This document shows, in pieces, positions 6,357 to 11,544 of a DNA stretch of 11,544 bases. Source of the DNA: Candidatus Altarchaeota archaeon. GTDB taxonomy: Archaea; Altiarchaeota; Altiarchaeia; IMC4; QMZM01. The position numbers and the translations under genes were made by a program. The stretch's first letter is position 1, and each line of letters starts with the position of its first letter. Location of the stretch: contig WALD01000064.1 of NCBI GenBank assembly GCA_015523055.1, positions 1-11,544 of the forward strand, in the 5' to 3' direction. The notes below the pieces were generated by a model, which was not told where the DNA came from, made no database searches, and worked only from the letters and a program-made list of their open reading frames with translations.

Positions 6357-7901
6357 TTACTTATCCTTCAGAAAAATTCTCCTTACTCTCTCCCATCCGG
6401 TCTTCTTCCCCGGCTCTTTCCCTGCCGCGGGCTTTGGGGTATCCTCTTTGATGAAGACGGGTTTTATCTTTTCTATGATGCCCGGTTTTTTTTCGGTCAT
6501 TTGTTTTGCCTTCCCGCCCCCTCCCCCTCCATGTCTTGTCTCTCTAGCCCGTATATTGACAGTAATCGGCTGTTCAACACATTCCCCTACAATCAATGCC
6601 TGCCCGACGGAGAGTTGCTTTATGTCGTTCTCCATCCCTGGTGTGAATCCCTCTATTGATTGCCCCAATGCTCTCAGATCATTAGGATTCGTTACCTTAA
6701 GAATTATCTGCGTATTGCACTGGGAGAGGACATTTTTGTCAATTCTTGCCGGGCGCTGTGAAACAACGCACAGATGCAGACCGAATTTTCTTCCCTCCGA
6801 CGCTATATCCCGGAGAACCTGCGATGACAGAGTATCGCCGAAACCCCTTTCAGGGCAGAAGTTGTGGGCCTCTTCAATCAGATAAAAGAAGGGGGAAATG
6901 TCAGCTACCTTTATTGCATTGAAGAGGTTTTTGGAAACCTTTGATACTATCAGCTCCTGTATCCTCGGTTCTGCACCTTTAAGGTTCAGGATGGTTGCCT
7001 GTCCTTCTTTTATAAGGTCTTTCTCCGATAGGGGCTTGCCATCAAAGATGCCCGAATTCCTCAACACCTCAAGACCGCTTATTACCTTCCATTTTGCCTT
7101 GCTCTCATCCATCCTGACCGCGTTTATCAGGTCCTGAATCGTATAGTCCTGATGTTCAACCCTCCTGAGGACATCATAGACAATAGATTTCTGTTTATCG
7201 GTAAGTTTCATCGGCAGAATTTCAAGAAGCTCCTCAAGGGTGAATCTCGGCCGGATTGCGAATTTTCCTGCATCGGGATTTGCAATGATGTTGACGGCAT
7301 ACTCTTTGATTTGATTTTCATAGGTTCTTGGTTTGATGCCATAAGGGAGCATTGAATCATAGTCCTCGCTCTCATATCTGAGAGAGGAATACTCGCCGTG
7401 TGGGTCGATAACAATTATCGGGAATCTTTCTTTAAGGAGTTCCTCAAGGATAACCCCAACAGTATAGCTCTTCCCTGCACCTGTTTTTGCCAGAACAGAC
7501 ATATGTTTGCCTATGGCCTTTCCGGTATCGAGGTAGACCGGAATGTCATGGCCCTCCAGCACTCCGATGTAAAGGTTGCCGGTCCGTGTTTTCTTTAGAC
7601 CGATGATATCTGTTATCAACTCCCTGTCGGCGGAATATACCCTCTCCTCTGGTTTAAATGGTGTTTTTGGGACAAGTATCTGGTTGCCATGCTTATAGCC
7701 AACCGTTCTTGCATTTGCAAGAACAATCTCCTCCCCCTTATTGTCCAGGTACCTCTTCAGATTATCAACCCTCGCGAGAACCCAACCATAGGTCTCATGA
7801 CTGATTTTGATAAAACTTCCCTTCCCCACATCCGTTACAGCGAGCTGTACATTGAAGGTGGTGGGATTTACCTCACCCTGGATTGTTCCTATAAATCTCA
7901 T
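6357..7901 (-). CDS. herA: HerA ATP-dependent DNA helicase/translocase
   Basis: Hexameric FtsK/HerA-class DNA pump that with nuclease NurA (and Mre11-Rad50) resects DNA ends. 514 residues. The N-terminal HAS-barrel (about 1-90) is followed by Walker A VLAKTGAGKSYTVG (136-149), the HerA signature VIDPHGEYSSL (164-174), the Walker B region FFYLIEEAHNF (338-348) with the glutamate pair 343-344, and the sensor stretch VVSQRPARIDKNVLSQCNTQI (379-399). After the core is a run of six glycines (458-463) and a Lys/Pro-rich basic tail of about 50 residues. No nurA, mre11 or rad50 lies in the window. ATG 7901 is divergent from trmJ. Confidence 0.93.
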   Translation of the reverse strand: MRFIGTIQGEVNPTTFNVQLAVTDVGKGSFIKISHETYGWVLARVDNLKRYLDNKGEEIVLANARTVGYKHGNQILVPKTPFKPEERVYSADRELITDIIGLKKTRTGNLYIGVLEGHDIPVYLDTGKAIGKHMSVLAKTGAGKSYTVGVILEELLKERFPIIVIDPHGEYSSLRYESEDYDSMLPYGIKPRTYENQIKEYAVNIIANPDAGKFAIRPRFTLEELLEILPMKLTDKQKSIVYDVLRRVEHQDYTIQDLINAVRMDESKAKWKVISGLEVLRNSGIFDGKPLSEKDLIKEGQATILNLKGAEPRIQELIVSKVSKNLFNAIKVADISPFFYLIEEAHNFCPERGFGDTLSSQVLRDIASEGRKFGLHLCVVSQRPARIDKNVLSQCNTQIILKVTNPNDLRALGQSIEGFTPGMENDIKQLSVGQALIVGECVEQPITVNIRARETRHGGGGGGKAKQMTEKKPGIIEKIKPVFIKEDTPKPAAGKEPGKKTGWERVRRIFLKDK

Positions 7902-7939
7902 GTTAAATAATTAATCCTGAGTAGCTTATAACTAAGAGG
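7902..7939. promoter_or_regulatory. Divergent herA/trmJ promoter region
   Basis: Only 38 bp separate the two start codons. On the minus strand TTATAA (7927-7932) lies about 26-31 bases before the herA ATG. On the plus strand TAAATAATTAAT (7904-7915) lies about 25-36 bases before the trmJ ATG. Both spacings suit leaderless archaeal transcripts from overlapping opposed promoters. GAGG directly before the trmJ ATG is too close to be a good ribosome site. Confidence 0.45.
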
Positions 7940-8638
7940 ATGGCAGAATTTTCCGTGGTGCTGGTCAGGTCGAAGTATCAGGGCAATGTTGGTTCGGTTG
8001 CAAGGGCAATGAAAAATTTTGGATTCAAGAGGCTTGTGCTTGTGGATCCACCGGAATTGGAGGGCGAAGCAAGGGCGATGGCCATGCATGGGATGGATAT
8101 TCTGGAGGATGCAATAGTATTGAATGAATTTAAGGAATTGAAGAAAAGATTTGACTTTCTAATTGCTACAAGTGCGGTCATCGCGGGGGACAGCAATGCG
8201 ATGCGATCGCCAGTTACTCCTGAGGGGCTGGGGAATTCCCTTGATTTAGAGGGCAGGGTGGGAATCCTATTTGGAAGAGAGGATACCGGACTGTCAAACG
8301 ATGAAATTGCAACCTGCGACTTTCTGGTTACGATTCCTGCCAGCGAGGATTACCCCACACTCAATCTCTCGCAGTCCGTGGCAATAATCCTTTATGAACT
8401 CTCAAAACTCTCCAGTAGGAAAAGGTTAAAGAAATTCAAAAAGGCAAAAAGGATTGAGAAGGAAATACTCCTGATGAAATTTAACGCACTTGTTGATGCT
8501 GTTTACAGGGAAGAGTTCAGAAGGAGAGTGGCCAAGAAGACATTCAGACAGCTACTCGGCAGGGCATTTATCTCTGGAAGGGAGGCCGGCACCCTTACCG
8601 GGGTATTTAGAAAAGCGTTTGAGAAGAAAAGGGGATAG
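7940..8638 (+). CDS. trmJ: tRNA 2'-O-ribose methyltransferase, TrmJ/SpoU (SPOUT) family
   Basis: AdoMet-dependent enzyme predicted to methylate the 2'-OH of nucleotide 32 in tRNA. 232 residues with the knotted SPOUT core. Motif 1 is NVGSVARAMKNFGF (16-29) with the catalytic Arg/Asn region; motif 2 is GILFGREDTGLSNDE (108-122); motif 3 is IPASEDYPTLNLSQSVAIILYEL (132-154). A Lys/Arg-rich helical tail of about 75 residues follows, as in archaeal TrmJ. YPTLNLSQ favours TrmJ over TrmH. The stop abuts the ftsZ stop with no bases between. Confidence 0.9.
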   Translation: MAEFSVVLVRSKYQGNVGSVARAMKNFGFKRLVLVDPPELEGEARAMAMHGMDILEDAIVLNEFKELKKRFDFLIATSAVIAGDSNAMRSPVTPEGLGNSLDLEGRVGILFGREDTGLSNDEIATCDFLVTIPASEDYPTLNLSQSVAIILYELSKLSSRKRLKKFKKAKRIEKEILLMKFNALVDAVYREEFRRRVAKKTFRQLLGRAFISGREAGTLTGVFRKAFEKKRG

Positions 8639-9733
8639 TTACACCTCAGGAATTCCTCTCGACCATTTGTAAAATTCCTCAGTGTAGATAAATGCTCCGG
8701 TTCTATTATCATCAACAGAGGTTGAAAGTATATTCGGCGATTTTATTCCGGTCAGGATGGCAATAACCTGTATCTTCTCTTTCAGACTGGGTTCCACCCT
8801 GGCCCCCCAGGTTACCGAGGCATCAGGACTTAACTCCTTTGTTATGAGTTCACCGACAGCATTGGCTTCGCCGAGGGTCATCTCTTCCCCGCCGGTTATA
8901 TGGATCAATGCTCCCGTTGCATCTGCATAACTTACCTCAAGAAGCGGTTGTGCCAGAGTATTCTCAGCGGCCTTCTCAACCTTGTCCGGGCCTTCTCCAT
9001 CTCCAACAGAGATAACAGCAACCTGTCCCCCTCCAAGAACAGCTTTTATGTCAGCGAAATCAAGGTTTATAAGACTTGGCTCCATGATTGTTTCAGTAAT
9101 GCCTTTTACTGCCCGTGCAACAACCTCATCAGCCACGGAAAATGCCTTGTCTATGGGAAGATTTGGCACGTACTGCACCAGTTTGTTATTATCAAGGATT
9201 ATTACGGTATCAGCAACCTTCCTCAGCCGGTCGATTCCGGCCCTGGCAACATCCAGTCTTGTTCTTTCCAGACTGAATGGAAATGTGACTATTGCGACGA
9301 CTATGGCTCCCTGGTCCCTTGCAATCTCTGCAATTACAGGGGCAGATCCCGTCCCGGTGCCCCCCCCCATTCCCGCGGTAAGGAAGAGAAGGTGAGTCCC
9401 ATGCAATAAGTCTGCAAGCTCGTGCCTGCTTGCTTCAGCAGCTTTCTCACCCTTCTCTGGAAACCCCCCTGCACCAAGGCCCCTCATAAGTTTCGCTCCA
9501 ATGAGAATCTTGGTTATATCCCCTTCAAGTTTCTGCAAATCCTGCCTGTCGGTATTGGAAGCAATCAGTTCCGCGCCCTCAATTCCTATATGCTGCAGCC
9601 TGTTTATTGTATTATTGCCCCCACCACCCGTACCAAGAACAACTATCTTCAGCTTGTCAGTGCCTTCAAATTCATCAAAGGATATCTTTTCCAGATTTCC
9701 GTGCTGTATTGCAGCATTTACTATGGAATCCAT
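8639..9733 (-). CDS. ftsZ: Cell division GTPase FtsZ (FtsZ2-like)
   Basis: Tubulin-family GTPase that polymerises into the division ring. 364 residues. Nucleotide-binding glycines GTGGGGNNTINRL (34-46), RGLGAGG (84-90), tubulin signature GMGGGTGTGSAP (121-132), and the T7 synergy loop NLDFADIKAVL (223-233) with D225 and D228 that complete the neighbour's active site. The beta-sheet domain follows (DATGALIHIT, SVTWGARV, VIAILTGI). The short N-terminus (MDSIVNAAIQ), VTWGARVE and DNNKLVQYVPNLPIDKAFSV resemble archaeal FtsZ2 more than FtsZ1, judged from memory. The protein ends in EEFYKWSRGIPEV without a long disordered linker. secE/nusG, often near archaeal ftsZ, are not here; the SRP RNA gene is divergent upstream. 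Confidence 0.95.
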   Translation of the reverse strand: MDSIVNAAIQHGNLEKISFDEFEGTDKLKIVVLGTGGGGNNTINRLQHIGIEGAELIASNTDRQDLQKLEGDITKILIGAKLMRGLGAGGFPEKGEKAAEASRHELADLLHGTHLLFLTAGMGGGTGTGSAPVIAEIARDQGAIVVAIVTFPFSLERTRLDVARAGIDRLRKVADTVIILDNNKLVQYVPNLPIDKAFSVADEVVARAVKGITETIMEPSLINLDFADIKAVLGGGQVAVISVGDGEGPDKVEKAAENTLAQPLLEVSYADATGALIHITGGEEMTLGEANAVGELITKELSPDASVTWGARVEPSLKEKIQVIAILTGIKSPNILSTSVDDNRTGAFIYTEEFYKWSRGIPEV

Positions 9734-9776
9734 CTTGTTTCTGTGAGATTAAATGAATACATAAATATTGGTTTTC

Positions 9777-9790
9777 GGATTTAAATAGCT
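9777..9790 (-). promoter_or_regulatory. TATA box of ftsZ
   Basis: On the minus strand AGCTATTTAAATCC carries a good archaeal TATA element. RNA would start about 25 bases on (about 9755-9760), leaving a leader of roughly 22-27 bases before the ATG at 9733. Confidence 0.5.
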
Positions 9791-9803
9791 CTGAATTTTT
9801 AGC

Positions 9804-9819
9804 CTTATAATCCATATAT
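9804..9819 (+). promoter_or_regulatory. TATA region of the SRP RNA gene
   Basis: TTATAA (9805-9810), followed by CATATATCC, lies about 16-25 bases before the proposed 5' end of the RNA. The spacing is slightly short but suits an archaeal promoter. Confidence 0.45.
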
Positions 9820-9825
9820 CCTAAT

Positions 9826-10099
9826 GGTGAACCAGGCTGGAGGGGCAGGCGTCCTCTGTAATTCCAAACCGCCTTTATGGGAAAGCCGAAGTCTGGGAGG
9901 CAGTCTATTAGTCGTGCATTCGGTCTGGGTTTCTGACTATGAATTCCTGTCTTACCGGATTCTCTTCCGGGGGAAGTGGGTCAGGCCCTGACGGGAGCAG
10001 CCCTAACTCCATTAGAGGGTGCTGGTGAGGTAGCGGGAACGAGGAGGTGCTCAGGTAGCTGGTGTCCGGGTGGTGGATTCACTCCCGGACGCGTTCACC
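9826..10099 (+). ncRNA. ffs: Signal recognition particle RNA (7S RNA)
   Basis: RNA scaffold of SRP, binding SRP54 and SRP19 to target membrane and secreted proteins. The ends pair: GGTGAAC (9826-9832) with GTTCACC (10093-10099), forming the archaeal helix 1. The Alu domain shows the UGUAA turn (9857-9861), followed by AAACCGCC and AAGCCGAAGUC, very like archaeal 7S RNAs. The S domain has the SRP54 site GUCAGG-CCC-UGAC-GGG-AGCAG (9980-10000), closed by GGG/CCC. The apical tetraloop is UGAC rather than the usual GGAA/GNRA type. Ends are placed from pairing, give or take a few bases. No T-rich terminator follows. Confidence 0.9.
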
Positions 10100-10142
10100 A
10101 GAACCGCTAAATCAAACGCCTTCACCAGAACCGCTAAATCGG
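10089..10142 (+). repeat. 27-bp tandem repeat copying the SRP RNA 3' end
   Basis: Two units, 10089-10115 and 10116-10142, agree at 24 of 27 positions, sharing TTCACCAGAACCGCTAAATC. The first unit covers the last 11 bases of the SRP RNA, so the 3' strand of helix 1 is nearly duplicated (GTTCACC, then CTTCACC). A third related unit lies at 10273-10299 with TTCGGC in place of TTCACC. Confidence 0.85.
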
Positions 10143-10196
10143 TTCACGCTTTGGCGCACATCAGCCCTTCGGGGCTGAGTGCACCGTGAATTCCCC
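10106..10196 (+). repeat. 91-bp structured repeat, copy A
   Basis: Matches copy B (10263-10353) at 89 of 91 positions; the differences are AC versus GG at 10124-10125. The unit contains hairpin 1, GAACCG-CTAAAT-CGGTTC (10128-10145), and a larger hairpin built of TTCACG/CGTGAA (10143-10148, 10185-10190), GCAC/GTGC (10156-10159, 10179-10182) and TCAGCCC/GGGCTGA capped by a stable UUCG loop (10161-10178). No ORF is apparent. It ends with GAATTCCCC. Confidence 0.9.
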
Positions 10197-10262
10197 GGCT
10201 AATCGCAGAGGAATTCAACCTGGACTACTCCCTCTCCGCTTCGCTCGACGACACTTAGGACA

Positions 10263-10353
10263 GCTAAATCAAACGCCTTCGGCAGAACCGCTAAATCGGT
10301 TCACGCTTTGGCGCACATCAGCCCTTCGGGGCTGAGTGCACCGTGAATTCCCC
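10263..10353 (+). repeat. 91-bp structured repeat, copy B
   Basis: Second copy, offset 157 bp from copy A and in the same orientation, with the same UUCG-capped stem at 10318-10335. The 66 bp between the copies (10197-10262) has no counterpart after copy B, so it is a spaced direct duplication rather than a longer tandem array. Confidence 0.9.
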
Positions 10354-10411
10354 AGATAAACCGGATAGAATTCTGCTGTTTTGAATTCCATCTGGATTGA
10401 GGTTTATCTGG
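10352..10411. repeat. Long two-stage inverted repeat upstream of the ATPase gene
   Basis: Outer stem: CCAGATAAACC (10352-10362) pairs perfectly over 11 bp with GGTTTATCTGG (10401-10411). Inner stem: GATAGAATTC (10364-10373) pairs with GAATTCCATC (10383-10392), 9 of 10 bases, around a 9-nt loop. GATAGAATT recurs at 10364, 10411 and 10424. Could be a transcript-end structure, a protein-binding dyad or a mobile-element end. Confidence 0.7.
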
Positions 10412-10493
10412 ATAGAATTTCAGATAGAATTCTGTTTCCAGAGGGAGCTTAAGGATAAAGAATCAAACAATTCCGACCTGAGGGCCGGAAGGG

Positions 10494-10500
10494 TATACAA
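10494..10500 (+). promoter_or_regulatory. TATA-like box of the P-type ATPase gene
   Basis: TATACAA lies 29-35 bases before the ATG at 10529, the spacing expected for a leaderless or nearly leaderless archaeal transcript. No Shine-Dalgarno sequence precedes the ATG. Confidence 0.4.
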
Positions 10501-10528
10501 ACCCGGAATCAGGCATTCATAATAGACA

Positions 10529-11544
10529 ATGACAATGAATGACAATAATTGGCACTCCCTGAGCATAGAGGATATATTCAAAAGACTTGAGAGCAGAGAG
10601 TCTGGCCTTACCGGAGATGAGGTCAATATTCGTCTAAAGAGATATGGAAGAAACGAGATTGAAAGGAGAGGAGGCAGAAGCCCCTTTGAGATTCTTCTGG
10701 AGCAGTTTAGAAACATGCTGATGATACTCCTGATTCTTGCTGCAATCTTTTCCCTCTATATCGGAGAGATTGTTGACGGCTCCTTGATAATTATAATTGT
10801 TCTCCTCAACGCCATCTTCGGGTTTGTTCAGGATTATAAGGCTGAGAAGGCCATAGAGGACCTGAGGAAACTCTCATCTCTGAAAAGCACCGTCCTGAGG
10901 GACGGTAAAGAGGTTGAAATCAAAAGTGAAGATCTGGTTCCCGGGGACATTATACTGCTTGGAGAGGGCGATAGTATTTCAGCAGATGCGAGAATTCTAT
11001 GGGAGAAGAATCTCAAGGTTGATGAATCCTCACTAACGGGTGAGTCTGTTGGTGTTTCAAAAGAAAGCAAGGAATTACCCAGGGAAACAATCCTGGCTGA
11101 ACGAAAGAATATGCTATTCAGAGGGACATCCGTCCTGAGAGGGAGGGGAAAGGCAATTGTAGTCAGAACCGGAATGTTGACAGAGCTAGGGAAGATTGCC
11201 AGAGACATAGGCAGCATAAAAGAGGAGAAGACGCCGTTTCAGATGAAGATGGACGCCCTCGGCAAGAGGATGGGGATTGCTATAATTCTCATCAGCATAT
11301 TCGTGGCTGCTGTGGGCATTATCGCAGCGGAGGCCAGTCCACTGAAGATGATTCTTATTGCCATCGCTCTTGGGGTGGCTGCAATTCCGGAGGGTCTACC
11401 AGCTGTAATAACGCTGTCCCTGGCTATGGGGGCAAGAAGGATGGTTGAAAGAAACGCATTAATCAGAAGGCTTCCCGTTGCCGAGGGTCTGGGGTCGGTT
11501 GATGTAATCTGCACCGACAAAACAGGCACATTGACCGAGAACAT
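10529..11544 (+). CDS. Cation-transporting P-type ATPase, Ca2+ (SERCA/PMR1, type IIA) family, 5' part
   Basis: The open frame runs 338 codons off the window edge with no stop. Order of parts: an N-terminal cation-ATPase domain (NNWHSLSIEDIFKRLE onward); TM1-TM2 (about 67-105, MLMILLILAAIFSLYIGEIV and following); the actuator domain with the dephosphorylation loop TGES (170-173); TM3-TM4 with IPEGLP (286-291), whose E288 corresponds to Ca2+ ligand E309 of SERCA; and the phosphorylation site CTDKTGTLTEN with D330 as the phospho-acceptor. It should pump Ca2+ (possibly Mn2+ or another cation) out of the cytoplasm at the cost of ATP. The nucleotide-binding domain and later membrane helices lie beyond the window. 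ATG 10535, two codons on, is an alternative start. Confidence 0.92.
   Translation, partial: MTMNDNNWHSLSIEDIFKRLESRESGLTGDEVNIRLKRYGRNEIERRGGRSPFEILLEQFRNMLMILLILAAIFSLYIGEIVDGSLIIIIVLLNAIFGFVQDYKAEKAIEDLRKLSSLKSTVLRDGKEVEIKSEDLVPGDIILLGEGDSISADARILWEKNLKVDESSLTGESVGVSKESKELPRETILAERKNMLFRGTSVLRGRGKAIVVRTGMLTELGKIARDIGSIKEEKTPFQMKMDALGKRMGIAIILISIFVAAVGIIAAEASPLKMILIAIALGVAAIPEGLPAVITLSLAMGARRMVERNALIRRLPVAEGLGSVDVICTDKTGTLTEN

Larger units (their letters stand above)
10100..10528. other. Non-coding stretch between SRP RNA and ATPase gene
   Basis: 429 bp without a recognisable gene on either strand. It holds the 27-bp tandem, both 91-bp copies, the 10352-10411 inverted repeat and six GAATTC sites (10188, 10211, 10345, 10368, 10383, 10427). 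Its last ~90 bp contains a weak pair ATTCCG/CGGAAT (10470-10475, 10504-10509) around the ATPase TATA region. I recognise no tRNA, riboswitch or transposase fragment. Confidence 0.75.

Noticed and set aside
6292..6885. Open frame of 197 codons on the plus strand
   Set aside because: It lies almost wholly antisense to herA, is Pro/Ser/Cys-rich and has no recognisable domain; herA has all HerA motifs.
8900..9409. Plus-strand open frames opposite ftsZ
   Set aside because: Antisense to the conserved FtsZ core, and Cys/Ser-rich without a domain.
10100..10130. Terminator for the SRP RNA
   Set aside because: No T-rich tract follows the RNA within this stretch, so I cannot place a terminator.
10089..10353. 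Possible CRISPR array
   Set aside because: There are only two long copies and one short tandem. Repeat lengths (27 and 91 bp) and spacing are irregular, and no Cas gene is near.
10470..10509. Riboswitch upstream of the ATPase
   Set aside because: Only a 6-bp ATTCCG/CGGAAT pair closes it, inner pairing is weak, and the likely RNA start lies downstream of it.
10834..11217. Minus-strand frame of 127 codons in the ATPase region
   Set aside because: It is Ser/Leu-rich and antisense to the actuator domain of a clear P-type ATPase, which stays open to the window edge.

Overview
The window is archaeal chromosomal DNA, most likely from a euryarchaeal-type lineage that I cannot name. The evidence is an archaeal 7S/SRP RNA with Alu and S domains, HerA helicase, an FtsZ close to archaeal FtsZ2, a eukaryote/archaeal-type glycyl-tRNA synthetase, a DPAGT1-like GlcNAc-1-phosphate transferase, and A/T-rich TATA-like boxes about 25-35 bp before several starts with few strong Shine-Dalgarno sites. 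Arginine is mostly AGG/AGA and isoleucine often ATA.

Layout. 16-2315 (+): a two-gene operon of a membrane GlcNAc-1-P transferase and an FAD oxidoreductase, then a hairpin. 2464-3204 (+): scpA (condensin kleisin). 3248-5065 (-): glyS, an intact HicB antitoxin gene 12 nt behind it, then a remnant of the hicA toxin with an apparent internal deletion. 5113-5470 (-): a decayed MscS-type channel gene with a frameshift at a six-base homopolymer. 5484-6356 (+): an MtdA/MtdB-type methylene-tetrahydromethanopterin dehydrogenase. 6357-7901 (-): herA, abutting mtdB stop to stop. 7940-8638 (+): trmJ, divergent from herA over 38 bp. 8639-9733 (-): ftsZ, abutting trmJ stop to stop. 9826-10099 (+): SRP RNA, divergent from ftsZ. 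10100-10528: structured non-coding DNA with a 27-bp tandem repeat, a 91-bp element present twice, and a long hairpin. 10529-11544 (+): the first 338 codons of a SERCA-type Ca2+ P-type ATPase, cut by the window edge.

The genes are mostly housekeeping: glycan/lipid carrier, chromosome segregation, translation, repair, C1 metabolism, division, secretion, ion transport. They do not form one pathway. No complete new defence or mobile system is visible. The most unusual signals are: (1) about 30 copies of the palindrome GAATTC in 11.5 kb, where about 3 are expected, in all reading frames and between genes; (2) the repeated hairpin-forming element after the SRP RNA; (3) the HicB antitoxin next to an apparently deleted toxin.
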